Shown here piece after piece: positions 1 to 8,705 of a stretch of 64,000 nucleotides of DNA. The stretch is from Acaryochloris sp. CCMEE 5410 (lineage in GTDB: Bacteria > Cyanobacteriota > Cyanobacteriia > Thermosynechococcales > Thermosynechococcaceae), in assembly GCF_000238775.2 (NCBI RefSeq), contig NZ_AFEJ02000001.1:1302001-1366000 (forward strand), given 5' to 3'. The notes beneath the pieces are model-generated. The model was given only the letters and a program-made list of their open reading frames with translations, was not told where the DNA came from and did no database searches. The position numbers were made by a program, and so were the translations under genes. How positions within the stretch are numbered: the stretch's first letter is position 1; the number at the start of each line of letters is the position of its first letter.

Positions 1-338
1 TCCCCGATTCTGTGCTTACGCCCGTGATGGCCAGCTTTAGCTCTCTGAAGATGCTCAATCTGTGTGATTTTCTCGTTCAGTATGTTTGATTCGGTAAGTC
101 TACAAACGACTTGAGTACGCTCAGAAAAAAATGAATCAACGGGTGTATGATTACAACTTAAATGTACCCTGGGAGAGAAGATATTTCCGCAAAGGATAAT
201 TAACACACCAATAACAGGAAAAGCTCTGATTACAAATATGCCCCGACAATGGTCATACCATTCCTGTAAATCGACCTTTAAAATTTTATTAGTGTGTTTC
301 GTAATCAGCATTCGTTTTGATACTCTGTCTCCATCCAT
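1..338 (-). CDS. Membrane protein, C-terminus cut by window edge
   Basis: An open frame runs on the minus strand from an ATG at 336-338 to base 1 with no stop, giving at least 112 residues; the rest lies outside the window. One hydrophobic helix spans about residues 34-54. After it comes an extracytoplasmic-looking stretch with two cysteines (about 62 and 79). An in-frame TGA just upstream fixes the ATG as the first possible start. The RHH gene ends 15 bases upstream on the same strand, so the two are probably co-transcribed. The Cys/Thr-rich segment after the helix recalls small cyanobacterial membrane proteins, but I cannot name a family. No strong ribosome binding site is visible. Confidence 0.55.
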   Translation of the reverse strand, partial: MDGDRVSKRMLITKHTNKILKVDLQEWYDHCRGIFVIRAFPVIGVLIILCGNIFSPRVHLSCNHTPVDSFFSERTQVVCRLTESNILNEKITQIEHLQRAKAGHHGRKHRIG

Positions 339-353
339 TCTGATTCATATAAG

Positions 354-611
354 TCATGAATGCCGCTTTTTGAGATAGCTGGCAATAGCTTGCTTGCGAA
401 CCGATCGTTCTGATAAATCAGGTGGCGCATCTTGCAACAGATACTTGGGATGCCCTCCTCGACGTTCGACAAAAGGACGGTCTAAATAAAGCGTGAGCCA
501 GCGCTCTTTGAGCAATCGCTTAATTAACTCACTCCGATTGCTATCAGGTGCATGGGCAAGGAGATCCGCTAGTTGCTGCTCTGTTTCAGGATCTAATCTG
601 ACAGTTAACAT
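354..611 (-). CDS. Ribbon-helix-helix (CopG-like) small regulator
   Basis: This 85-residue protein opens with MLTVRLDPETEQQL and continues with SNRSELIKRLL. That is the strand-helix-helix pattern of RHH/CopG DNA-binding proteins, which bind operators as dimers. The C-terminal half is basic and matches nothing I know. The frame is open further upstream to 734, but the ATG at 609-611 starts the RHH fold exactly. RHH proteins are often antitoxins or autoregulators. The gene immediately downstream is a membrane protein rather than a recognisable toxin, so a toxin-antitoxin role is only a possibility. Confidence 0.6.
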   Translation of the reverse strand: MLTVRLDPETEQQLADLLAHAPDSNRSELIKRLLKERWLTLYLDRPFVERRGGHPKYLLQDAPPDLSERSVRKQAIASYLKKRHS

Positions 612-755
612 GGCTGCTTGTACGACATGTAAGACAACTATAGATGCTCGAATTATTTTGACTAGCTTACAGTTGTCTGCAATATCCAGCTGACAGGGAT
701 CCAAGAATCTTCTACGCTGGAAAGTGAGCCACAAAATATTTGCTATTCACTCCCC

Positions 756-1082
756 ATGGCCAACCTTAAAATCATTGATAACTTTGATGGCAGTTTCACC
801 CTTGATCCTGAGATCAAAGCAGCTTTGTTCAATCTGCTCAACAATGAAGGATTCCTCCAGCAAGTCGCCCGTGAATCTCAGTCAGAAGCCGTTGAGTTTA
901 CCGAATTAATTTTTCAGCCCGTTCCCTACAGCGAAAATACCCCCAAAGGGATGCCCCAGCTGTTTGAGCAGTATCACGAGTCAGAAGATTACGTGATCAT
1001 CAACGTGCCCCCCAACTTTATGTTCCAGGCCAAAGTATTTTCTCCCAGTCGCCTTTGTGCGATCTATCGCCGGATCTCGTAA
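756..1082 (+). CDS. Conserved-looking hypothetical protein
   Basis: A 108-residue soluble, acidic protein starting MANLKIIDNFDGSF, with no transmembrane helix and no motif I recognise. It is divergent from the RHH gene (145 bases between starts) and upstream of a DedA gene on the same strand. The balanced composition and uninterrupted frame support a real gene. No function is proposed. Confidence 0.55.
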   Translation: MANLKIIDNFDGSFTLDPEIKAALFNLLNNEGFLQQVARESQSEAVEFTELIFQPVPYSENTPKGMPQLFEQYHESEDYVIINVPPNFMFQAKVFSPSRLCAIYRRIS

Positions 1083-1190
1083 AATTAGTTAACGTGGCTT
1101 TAAGGCTTACATGGACTTGGATTGACAAAGTTAGAGTCCACAAGCCAAGATTGAGAAACGTAACATTGTTAACAGTTTGTATAAAGGTCT

Positions 1191-1832
1191 ATGGACTGGA
1201 TTTCGTTAGACACTTTGCAAACATTAGCCCACCAGTATGGCTATTGGGTTGTCTGCTTCGGAATAATGCTCGAAAATTTGGGAATTCCTTTACCAGGTGA
1301 AGCAATTGTTCTGGTAGGCGGCTTTCTTGCAGGTGAAGGGGATCTGAATTACTTTGGCGTATTGGGCAGTGCGATCGCAGGTTCAACCATCGGCGGCACC
1401 TGTGGCTATTGGGTGGGACATTTTGGCGGTTGGTCTTTGTTATCGAGGGCGGGTCGCCTCGTCAATATGTCTGAAGAGCGTCTTTTAGAAATTAAAGACG
1501 GGTTCAGCACGAATGCCGCTCGGACCGTCTTAATCGGGCGATTTGTGGCGCTACTGCGGATTTTTGCCAGCCCTCTCGCGGGTATTGCTGAGATGCCCTT
1601 TCCCCGCTTTGCGTTTTTCAATACCTTAGGGGCCTGCTTGTGGGCCTTGGTGATGGTAACCCTGGCTTACTTTGCCGGTGAAATCATTCCCCTATCCCGC
1701 TTGGTTAGCAGCGTGTCTCAGTTTGGACTATTTGTATTGCTGGCAATTGCGGCCTGGCTACTCTGGCCTCGTCTCCACAACCTGATTCGTCGCACAGCCT
1801 TACAAGAAGCGAGTGAGTCTGACACGCCCTAG
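1191..1832 (+). CDS. DedA family (SNARE-associated) membrane protein
   Basis: A 213-residue integral membrane protein with the DedA/VTT layout. An N-terminal amphipathic part leads to ENLGIPLPGEAIVLVGG. A glycine-rich re-entrant region (GTCGYWVGHFGG) follows, then the conserved GRFVALLRIFASPLAG segment and two further hydrophobic helices. DedA proteins affect lipid-carrier or phospholipid scrambling and membrane-potential homeostasis in the cytoplasmic membrane. The next gene starts 30 bases downstream and is also membrane-bound, so they may be one transcript. Confidence 0.9.
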   Translation: MDWISLDTLQTLAHQYGYWVVCFGIMLENLGIPLPGEAIVLVGGFLAGEGDLNYFGVLGSAIAGSTIGGTCGYWVGHFGGWSLLSRAGRLVNMSEERLLEIKDGFSTNAARTVLIGRFVALLRIFASPLAGIAEMPFPRFAFFNTLGACLWALVMVTLAYFAGEIIPLSRLVSSVSQFGLFVLLAIAAWLLWPRLHNLIRRTALQEASESDTP

Positions 1833-1861
1833 TACCCCTACCCAAACGGTTCATCATCCCC

Positions 1862-2323
1862 GTGGAACAACCCCCTTTTACGCCGCAAGAACGGGTTGAG
1901 TCCCTCAAAGCTGGGGGATTGTGCGCCAGTGGGGCAATATTGGTTTTTACGATTTTGCTAGTCATGAATAAGGGGCTGGCAAAATGGCCCATCGCAGTCT
2001 CAATATTGCCAGAAAGCTGGATTACCCTGAGTGGCTCTCTTGCGAGTGTAGCGATTTCTGGGCTGCTATTTGGGGTGACGTATCGCTATGCCATTCGCCA
2101 AGATAAGAACCCCCAACTTAAATCTGGTGTTGTCTTGGCTTTTAGTCTGGTTCGAGGGCTGGCTCAGATTGATACGGGATTTGGTATCACTGATGCGGTA
2201 TTGCCGTTTGTGCTGATGGCTGTAGAGAGTTGGGTGGTGTTTAGTTGCGATCGCATCATCCTCGATCAAGCTCTAAATCGAGGATGGCTGAAGCCTTTTT
2301 CTACAAATTCACTTAACCCATAG
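1862..2323 (+). CDS. Hypothetical integral membrane protein
   Basis: A 153-residue protein with four predicted hydrophobic segments: about 18-36, 53-71, a weaker one near 88-100, and 112-128. The only suitable start in frame is GTG at 1862. It follows dedA by 30 bases on the same strand. The segment RQDKNPQLKSG forms a polar loop between helices. I recognise no family. Its cyanobacterial character is inferred from context only. Confidence 0.6.
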   Translation: MEQPPFTPQERVESLKAGGLCASGAILVFTILLVMNKGLAKWPIAVSILPESWITLSGSLASVAISGLLFGVTYRYAIRQDKNPQLKSGVVLAFSLVRGLAQIDTGFGITDAVLPFVLMAVESWVVFSCDRIILDQALNRGWLKPFSTNSLNP

Positions 2324-2364
2324 CACATTCTTGCAGAGCAGGGTAGGTATATTAACGTTAATAC

Positions 2365-2637
2365 CTACAGATATATCGTTTTACTATTTGTGAGGGGAAC
2401 ATCATCACAAATAACAGGCTCAGACGGAGTGTAGGTCGTTTTGGGGTTAAGAGTCGCTTGTTCTGCCTCTGGATGACAAGATGCCCAAACCTCTCCCATC
2501 ACTTGCATTGCAACCTCTTTGGGCAATTTCTCGATGGTCTTGCTGTGATGGAATTTGAGAGCAATGGCTAGCTGCTTTTTCAGCACAGCGATTTCCTTAG
2601 TTAGATCTTGATGAGGAAAGACTGCTTGCTCAGACAT
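2365..2637 (-). CDS. Small hypothetical protein
   Basis: A 90-residue soluble protein from the ATG at 2635-2637 (MSEQAVFPHQ). It has a short amphipathic helix rich in Leu/Lys (EIAVLKKQLAIALKFHH) and no known motif. Nine more codons are open upstream, but this ATG gives the natural N-terminus. It converges on the membrane-protein gene that ends at 2323. A different frame overlapping its 5' end (2601-2792) also looks somewhat coding, so the annotation here is tentative. Confidence 0.4.
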   Translation of the reverse strand: MSEQAVFPHQDLTKEIAVLKKQLAIALKFHHSKTIEKLPKEVAMQVMGEVWASCHPEAEQATLNPKTTYTPSEPVICDDVPLTNSKTIYL

Positions 2638-3112
2638 ATGGAGTGAATGGGTGTAACAACACAATTACATTCTAAACAGAGAATAGTTGATAACTCAATC
2701 ATTTCTATTCTTTTCTGTTCAGCATCAATGAAAAGAGCCAAAATCGATTTGTTTTGATTATCTTGTAAAACTTGATACAACCCATAGCCCAAACCTTAAT
2801 AACTCTAGACGTTGGTATAGCATCGTCTGCAAGCTACTTGAGATTACGGGATCGTGTCAAGGAAATATCTAGCAGTTGATCTAATCTCCATTCTAAACTA
2901 CAGAGAAATAACGGATATAAACGCCCTCAAAATAAATTTTTATCTAAGACCTGATCCGAGTAAGCTGGGATAATTTTTGCTGGCATAAATGAACAAAAAT
3001 GGCAAAAACAGGCTAATTTTCTATTGATATCTGGCTGGACGAGGTATAGGTTTAAATTCTGGAGATCACACATAGTGCAGAAGAGGATTGTGCCACTAGC
3101 AAAGTCCGAAAG
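2638..3112. other. Gene-poor gap before IS4-type element
   Basis: About 475 bases with no convincing gene. A minus-strand frame at 2601-2792 and a frame reaching 2927 have acceptable protein composition but no recognisable motif, and they overlap either a neighbouring gene or the IS. The right end carries the first copy of the IS target duplication (GTCCGAAAG, 3104-3112). Confidence 0.4.
3104..3112. repeat. Target-site duplication, left copy (IS4-type)
   Basis: GTCCGAAAG directly abuts the left inverted repeat of the IS and is repeated identically at 4425-4433 after the right inverted repeat. Confidence 0.9.
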
Positions 3113-4424
3113 CTGACTGCCTGACAGATCTTTGTATTCCATAGCTCATAAAGCTTTGCACTGTAGAGAGCGGATACGAGAGAACCAGATTTTGTTGTAG
3201 TGTTTCTTTTGAGCTTTTTTAGAGGCAAAACACGGTTGCGGATCCTTGGTGAATAAGGGGACTGGCATCAACAACTCCCGTCCTTTATGGACCACCCCCT
3301 TGAGCCACCGCAATCCAATCTTGAGATAGCTAATGCCTCTGTGCCAATGGGGATCAACCTGTTGGCGTAGCCCTTTAATATGAACAGCCATCCCCTGAGC
3401 CGTGCTGTATAGCAGTGCCACAGCAGCAATCAGGTACAGCCTCTCCAGAGCATCAGCACAGCGAATTTTCGACTCTTCAAGCTCAAACACACCAGATTTA
3501 CTATCGAGGAATAATTCTTCCACCCGAAACCTCAAGGCGTATTGCCACAAGGTTTGTAACGAGGGTGATTCATCTGTAATCACTGCCCATGGTTCTTTTA
3601 CGCCTCGGATATTCGCCAGTACCAAATTGCACCGATAGAGGCCATCATCCCAAAGCCCGACATTACGGTAGAGGAGAGCTTCTCCTTTGGATGGCCATAA
3701 CCTACGGACTTCTCTTGGACATTGACGGGGGCCATGGAGAAGGACATCACATGGGATACGCAGACAGTAATGCCAACGGCTCTGCTGTAACCAGCTCATC
3801 AGTTGATGGTTCGCGAACCCACGATCTGCTAACAACATGACATCTGGATGCTGCCGTAATAACCAACGGGCCTGACGCAATAGCGGTTGATATTCCTCAA
3901 AAGCAACCGCCGCACTCTTGTGCTCTAATACTTTCCATAACAACGGTACTGCTCTGCCACAGCAGACAACGGATACATGAATCATGCAGTATTCATTCCA
4001 TAAAACCGTGGTATCCATCGCTAGGTAAAGGCGATGGGTTCGCCAGTTCTTAAGCGCTAGAAGGACCAAAGGGACATACAGTTTGTGGACATCAATGAGC
4101 GGATTGCACAGAAAGCGTTGCCAGCGACGCTCGACACTTTGGGCTTTTTTTGCTCGGCAGGGGACATAGGATTCCCAAGCAGATAAGCATAATCGTTCAC
4201 TGCAGATTAAGGCGCTCACCATCCATCCCAGGGTCATGAGATGACGCAAATCTCGATAATGGCTGTGTTGACGTAAAAAGGAGAACAGTTGACGATAAAT
4301 TTGGGTGGAGCCTGACATTTGAGTAACGCTGATTTGTGCTTAAATCTAGCTTCACATGTCGCTCCACTCTTTTCTCAAAGACTATGAAAATAAAGGCTTT
4401 GAGATACTTCTGTCAGGCAGTCAG
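3113..4424. mobile_element. Complete IS4-type insertion sequence, 1,312 bp
   Basis: Both ends are visible. The left end reads CTGACTGCCTGACAGA, and the right end (4409-4424) is its exact inverse complement. The element is flanked by 9-bp direct repeats GTCCGAAAG at 3104-3112 and 4425-4433. It carries one intact transposase gene on the minus strand. Intact ends, intact gene and identical duplications indicate a recent insertion. Rejoining the flanks does not rebuild an obvious gene. Confidence 0.92.
3146..4318 (-). CDS. IS4-like DDE transposase
   Basis: A 390-residue transposase of the DDE/RNase H-fold type. The three catalytic regions are visible: LAMDTTVLW (first Asp, about 101), LLADRGF (second Asp, about 163) and RVEELFLDSKSG (Glu, about 271, with the YREK-like following residues). 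The C-terminus is basic, as in this group. It fills the IS between the two inverted repeats and appears full length, so the element is probably autonomous. Confidence 0.85.
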   Translation of the reverse strand: MSGSTQIYRQLFSFLRQHSHYRDLRHLMTLGWMVSALICSERLCLSAWESYVPCRAKKAQSVERRWQRFLCNPLIDVHKLYVPLVLLALKNWRTHRLYLAMDTTVLWNEYCMIHVSVVCCGRAVPLLWKVLEHKSAAVAFEEYQPLLRQARWLLRQHPDVMLLADRGFANHQLMSWLQQSRWHYCLRIPCDVLLHGPRQCPREVRRLWPSKGEALLYRNVGLWDDGLYRCNLVLANIRGVKEPWAVITDESPSLQTLWQYALRFRVEELFLDSKSGVFELEESKIRCADALERLYLIAAVALLYSTAQGMAVHIKGLRQQVDPHWHRGISYLKIGLRWLKGVVHKGRELLMPVPLFTKDPQPCFASKKAQKKHYNKIWFSRIRSLQCKAL

Positions 4425-4433
4425 GTCCGAAAG
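4425..4433. repeat. Target-site duplication, right copy (IS4-type)
   Basis: Identical to 3104-3112. The 9-bp length fits the IS4 group. Confidence 0.9.
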
Positions 4434-4615
4434 ATATGGCGAAGACCAGTCCTCTCCGAATGGTGGTTTGAAGACACGCACTCTTGTTTAGCGTACTGAT
4501 ATGGCCTTGTACCGGGCTAAAAATTCTGGATAGAAAACGATTAGTCCTATCCCACCAATGCCATAGTGAGGAAATTGTCATTCATACCAAATCTATTGAA
4601 GAAGCATCACTTTGG

Positions 4616-5425
4616 CTATTGGGAAAGGTTTTTCTGAGCATCTACAGCAATCTCTAAAAATGTTTGCGGCGAAGGACCACTGCCTTCTTGCTGTAGCCAT
4701 AACAAGAACTCGATGTTGCCCTTCGGGCCAGGTAAGGGGGACCAGGTTACACCTGCATAGTGCCAGCCCAACGCTGATGCAGCTTGGTAGACTTGTGCGA
4801 TCGCATCTCGATGCGCGTGTGAATCTCGCACAACACCATGTTTTCCCACTCGGTCCTTCCCCACTTCAAATTGGGGTTTCACGAGCAAAACCATTTCCCG
4901 TGGTGGTTGTAAAAGCTGCCAGAGGGCAGGCAACACTTTCGTTAGAGAGATAAACGAGACATCAATCACGCCTAAATCAGGTATAGAGGCTTCTTCTGGA
5001 TATAAATCAGCAGGCTGAAGATAGCGGAGATTGGTGCGCTCCTTGAGGATGACCCGAGGATCATTGCGGAGCTTCCAGGCCACCTGCCCATAGCCCACAT
5101 CAATGCCATAGACCTGTTTGGCTCCGGCCTGCAGCAGACAGTCCGTAAACCCCCCAGTGGAGATGCCGCCATCCAAACAAATCCGATCCTGTATCTGAAT
5201 GGCAAACTCAGCCAAAGCCTTTTCTAGCTTATGGCCACCGCGAGAGACAAAGGGAGATTTTTGTTTAACCTGAATCTCTGCCGTTAGTTGAACTTCTGTG
5301 CCTGGCTTATCAATAATTTGGTCATTGACCTTCACTTCTCCAGCCCGGATGACCCGTTGGGCTTGCTGCCGAGAGGTGCATAACTCTAATGAAACCAGTA
5401 AGGTATCCAGTCGCTGTTTAGCCAA
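4616..5425 (-). CDS. tlyA: TlyA family rRNA methyltransferase/putative hemolysin
   Basis: A 269-residue protein with an N-terminal S4 RNA-binding domain (residues about 1-60, with TSRQQAQRVIRAGEVKVN). A FtsJ-like Rossmann methyltransferase domain follows (SRGGHKLEKAL; LDGGISTGGFTDCLLQAGA as the SAM-binding motif; VIDVSFISL; LLVKPQFEVG). TlyA proteins 2'-O-methylate ribosomal RNA and are often mislabelled hemolysins. The Gly in LDGGIST replaces the more usual Asp-Val-Gly-Ala/Ser, a minor variation. Length is typical. It stands alone between the IS4 element and a methyltransferase gene on the same strand. Confidence 0.88.
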   Translation of the reverse strand: MAKQRLDTLLVSLELCTSRQQAQRVIRAGEVKVNDQIIDKPGTEVQLTAEIQVKQKSPFVSRGGHKLEKALAEFAIQIQDRICLDGGISTGGFTDCLLQAGAKQVYGIDVGYGQVAWKLRNDPRVILKERTNLRYLQPADLYPEEASIPDLGVIDVSFISLTKVLPALWQLLQPPREMVLLVKPQFEVGKDRVGKHGVVRDSHAHRDAIAQVYQAASALGWHYAGVTWSPLPGPKGNIEFLLWLQQEGSGPSPQTFLEIAVDAQKNLSQ

Positions 5426-5510
5426 GGCAGGGAGGATTTGTGAATACTACTTTTCCAATTCTAAGAGCCTGCATACCCCAAAGTACGAGTATCAATCCAC
5501 TAGGGTTATC

Positions 5511-6263
5511 CTAGGCAAGCTTTCTAGCAATATAAAAGCCGTAGCTAAAGTATGCTTTGAACGTTTCGAACACTTTGATTTCCTGCTTTTCAGCCTCTAC
5601 TAGGGCTTGCGCGTCATCGCTATCGGCATGGCAACTGAGAAACTCATCAAATCTGCTTTGCAGCGGATGGTAGTAATTGTCTAACCAACAGTGTTCTGGC
5701 AGCATAAAGTAACCCAATGGAGCGTAGCCCGCTTTTTCCAGAAGTTTCATTTTCGCCGAAGCAGTATCTATCTCAGGGTACTGAGTGTCCCAATAAGATT
5801 GAATTTCATCGGGTCGGTGGTCTGTCAGCCAAGTAATTTCCGATACGGCTAGTACCCCTTTGGGTTTCAGGAATTTTCGCCAATAGTGAATCCCTTTTTC
5901 AAAACCAATATTGTAGATAGCCCCTTCAGACCAGATAACGTCTAGCTCATTGTCTGCAAATGTCAGATCATCTATGGAGCCGACTTTGGGGTGAATATGC
6001 TGGCTCAGATTGTTAGCTTCCGCGTTCCGTCGCAATATCTCAATAAACTCAGGTATAAAGTCCACTGCAGTGATGTCTGCATCTAGCTTGTTTGCTAAAC
6101 ACAATGTAGATGCCCCAGTCCCACAACCCAAATCCGCAATTTTCAGATGCTGTGACTTGTCGAGAGCTGCCAGAGTGATGGCACGTTCTGTTTCGGGCCT
6201 GCCACCCGGCCCTTGACGGTCATTATGCTGATGCAGATCGATTAAAAGTTCTAGATTCTCCAA
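5511..6263 (-). CDS. Class I SAM-dependent methyltransferase
   Basis: A 250-residue protein with SAM-binding motif I IADLGCGTGASTLCLA (about 43-58), acidic motif ITAVDF, and the later motifs FADNELDVIWSEGAIYNIGF and FLKPKGVLAVSE. It has the fold of small-molecule methyltransferases of the UbiE/ubiquinone type. The substrate cannot be read from sequence. It is separated from tlyA by 85 bases on the same strand. Confidence 0.8.
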   Translation of the reverse strand: MENLELLIDLHQHNDRQGPGGRPETERAITLAALDKSQHLKIADLGCGTGASTLCLANKLDADITAVDFIPEFIEILRRNAEANNLSQHIHPKVGSIDDLTFADNELDVIWSEGAIYNIGFEKGIHYWRKFLKPKGVLAVSEITWLTDHRPDEIQSYWDTQYPEIDTASAKMKLLEKAGYAPLGYFMLPEHCWLDNYYHPLQSRFDEFLSCHADSDDAQALVEAEKQEIKVFETFKAYFSYGFYIARKLA

Positions 6264-6905
6264 CGGATATTCCTGAGTGCTGTAATAACCCTAACGCTTG
6301 AATTTAGAGGCATGTTCGGAGTTGCAGCCTATCCGAAATTTAATCATACGCCACTTCTCATTATCAACGAACAACCAGCGGCAAATTGGGTGTCAGGCAT
6401 GTTGTTGTCTTTCCTTTCCTTCATTGAACGTAAGCACTATGTTGTGAGATTCAATTAGTCGCAACGAAGCCCCTTCACATTTTTCAACTGCCTCTAAGCT
6501 ACCGGAATTCCCATTTGCGCTTCTGTAACAGAAATATGCTGATTCGTTCTTTGCCTCAGATGCATCACACACGTACAGCAGCTCCAACACTGAATTTTTG
6601 ACAAAGAATCTACGGTTTTCCTGCCCTGTCCGACATGAATTTTTGGATTCTCCTCAACTGGTCCAACTCAGGGCAAGCTCCCAGCACCAGAAGCGTCTGG
6701 GAAAGAAGTGGTGGAGCTCAATAGTCATAGCAAGTCTGTGTTGCAAGAACCGACAAGCAATACATCAGATGCAATACATGAGGTATTGTCTGGCAAAATA
6801 AGTCATATGATACGGTGCTGCTTAACATATCGTGCGTTAAGGGCGGCACGAGTTTGCCACGAGTGCAAACGAGGTGGCAGTTAGCACATTAGTTCCAACG
6901 AGGCG
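6264..6905. other. 640-bp gap without a confident gene
   Basis: Short frames occur on both strands (for example 6393-6590 minus and 6598-6801 plus), but none has a recognisable motif or a good ribosome binding site. Near 6840-6910 short GC-rich repeats appear (CCACGAGTGCAAACGAGGTGG, and ACGAGGCGTC occurring twice at about 6899 and 6989). The stretch may be decayed accessory DNA. Confidence 0.35.
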
Positions 6906-7448
6906 TCAGGCACCAGCATCGGGATTCTCAACAGTTAAATAAATTTCTGCTGTTGCGGGCTGCGCTTGCGCTGCTATGTTTAAGCCGACGAGGCGTCTAA
7001 ATTCTCCCGAGGATTCGGCTTGTTTGATTAAGATGCGTATTAGTTTTATCTTTGTATCGTCGAATTTATATCTCTCTAGCTTAGCTTTGTAGTTATTCCT
7101 CAAAAGGCTGAGAATATATTCATCGCGTGCATTCTCGGACAAACTCTCCAAGTCGGACTGAAAGAAACAATATAGACCAGAGTCAGCAGCTGATTCTTCA
7201 ACGTAGAGAAATAAGACAAATCCTGCGGTAACATAAGACTTCGGAAGTTTCACATTGGAATTAGAATTTGCAAGCGATCGCCCTTTACATTGAATTCGGC
7301 AAAATTTGACGTTATCACCCATGTCTAAGAAAGCGAGAAGATCAGTTCCTTCCCGGTCGAATTTGGGCTTGGCTACCAGAATTCCAGACTGCTGCAATTT
7401 ATGGGAGATCAGGTCCTCCGCTGTGTACTCAAGACGGGAGGTATCCAT
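6906..7448 (-). CDS. PD-(D/E)XK-like nuclease-fold protein
   Basis: A 180-residue protein. Its N-terminal third shows the restriction-endonuclease-like core: an early helix with a Glu (EDLISHKLQQSG), then FDREGTDLLAFL (Asp), then FCRIQCKGRSL, where Gln-x-Lys stands in the metal-site E/Q-x-K position. DUF4365-type proteins have the same layout. The C-terminus is helical and unassigned. Whether it cuts DNA is unknown, and no methylase or specificity subunit lies beside it. A defence role or a fragment of an island are both possible. Confidence 0.55.
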   Translation of the reverse strand: MDTSRLEYTAEDLISHKLQQSGILVAKPKFDREGTDLLAFLDMGDNVKFCRIQCKGRSLANSNSNVKLPKSYVTAGFVLFLYVEESAADSGLYCFFQSDLESLSENARDEYILSLLRNNYKAKLERYKFDDTKIKLIRILIKQAESSGEFRRLVGLNIAAQAQPATAEIYLTVENPDAGA

Positions 7449-7762
7449 TACTGGGTGCCTAACAATCCTAAATAAGTAGAAGAAAAATTTCCTTCCAACA
7501 TGAAATAAGCAAATAGCTTGTCTACTTCTTGAAGCCTTGCTGTCACTACACTAGTACCTCTAGCTTTATCCTAATCTTGGGCAAGTTACAGAGTCCACAA
7601 TGGCATAACAGTAACATCGACTGGCCAGAGCAGAGCTTCCAAAGGATACATAGAGTTAACCTATATTGAGAAGACTAATTACTTTGTAGTCTATCGTTTG
7701 TCCTTTCTTTATCCATAATTCAAGTTAGATCAACCCACCGTATCTATTTTTGACATAACCCT
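7449..7762. other. 314-bp intergenic stretch, nothing recognised
   Basis: A divergent intergenic region between the nuclease-fold gene (minus) and the SRPBCC-like gene (plus). AT-rich, with no convincing small gene. Promoters for both neighbours presumably lie here. Confidence 0.4.
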
Positions 7763-8155
7763 ATGTTTGGCAGTTTTCAAACCAGTAAGCTCAGAATTGA
7801 AATAAATGCTTCTGAAGCAGCCTTGCAAGATGCCTTAACCAAAGGATCACAAATTAAACAGTGGCTATGGCCCCAGACCTTTTCAGATGATTTGCCCACA
7901 ACCTTAAAACCAGGAGCCGTCTTTACCAGTTGGCTGGGTCCCGTCGAAATTCAGCACCATATTGATGTGGTGGATAGCAACACCCTACGTTTCATCTTGA
8001 GCAAAGGGGTGGATGGCTTTCAAGAATGGTCTTGGGGCGAAAGATGGGTGCAGTCTCGTCTAGAGGGTGTTTCCTTGCTACCCCTCAATGCTGGTCAGAG
8101 TTTGACGCTTTTGCGGCTAAAAGCTTTCTTAGAATGGCGGCAATCTAACCTCTAA
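7763..8155 (+). CDS. SRPBCC/START-like small protein
   Basis: A 130-residue protein with the strand pattern and Trp/Gly-rich turns of SRPBCC (Bet v1-like) ligand-binding domains: PGAVFTSWLGPVEIQHHIDVVDSNTLRFILSKGVDGFQEWSWG. Such proteins hold a hydrophobic ligand. The specific role is unknown. Its TAA stop overlaps the TAG stop of the convergent universal stress gene within the tetranucleotide CTAA. Confidence 0.55.
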   Translation: MFGSFQTSKLRIEINASEAALQDALTKGSQIKQWLWPQTFSDDLPTTLKPGAVFTSWLGPVEIQHHIDVVDSNTLRFILSKGVDGFQEWSWGERWVQSRLEGVSLLPLNAGQSLTLLRLKAFLEWRQSNL

Positions 8156-8568
8156 CGCACCACCATTACTGAGCAGGAGGCATCACTGACGACTTGGCTA
8201 CTGACAGAACGTTGGAGAATTCGCGTGACTCCCGTAAGCCCTCGACTACCAATGAGGATTAAATCAGCGTCATAGATATTGGCGACCCGGATAATTTCTT
8301 CGGCTGGATCACCCGTTACGATTTCTAAGCTACTGTCACAGGGTAGCGATGCTTTATAGGTTTGTAGTTCTTCTTCGATATGCCGAAATACGCCTTGTGG
8401 ATCGGAGTAAGGACGATCTGCAGGCTGCTCTTCTCCTGTTTCGTTAGTAGAAATGACGTGAGTAAGAATCACTTTCCCCACAGTATCCAATTGAAAACTT
8501 TTGAGAGCCAGCATGACCCGTTCAGAAATTTCAGGGCTATCTAAGGCGACCAGGATGGTATTGAACAC
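8152..8568 (-). CDS. Universal stress protein (UspA family)
   Basis: A 138-residue single-domain USP. The N-terminus MFNTILVALDSPEISERVM carries the conserved Asp. The C-terminus holds the nucleotide-binding loop IGSRGLTGVTRIL followed by SVSSQVVSDASCSVMVVR. The last Gly-Ser of the classical ATP-binding signature is replaced by Arg-Ser, so ATP binding is likely but not certain. USPs act in general stress survival. It ends convergently with the SRPBCC-like gene. Confidence 0.88.
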   Translation of the reverse strand: MFNTILVALDSPEISERVMLALKSFQLDTVGKVILTHVISTNETGEEQPADRPYSDPQGVFRHIEEELQTYKASLPCDSSLEIVTGDPAEEIIRVANIYDADLILIGSRGLTGVTRILQRSVSSQVVSDASCSVMVVR

Positions 8569-8705
8569 TCAACGTCACTCCTGTTGAACCAACGACTCTT
8601 ACTCTGAGATTAGTTATCCCACCCAATAGACTTGCACTGTCTCGACATCTTCAGGTTCTATTAACTACAATTCTTAATTTTGGCAAGAGAAGTAGACTGT
8701 TAGGT

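Noticed and set aside
2601-2792. 63-residue minus-strand frame overlapping the 5' end of the 90-residue gene
   Set aside because: No ribosome binding site or motif, and it overlaps a frame with a better start. It could be a gene remnant but cannot be supported.
4375-4581. Frame crossing the right end of the IS4-type element
   Set aside because: It reads from host DNA into the inverted repeat. After removing the IS, the rebuilt frame stops within a few codons and looks non-coding.
6393-6590. 65-residue minus-strand frame
   Set aside because: Plausible composition but no motif, no clear start signal and no operon partner.
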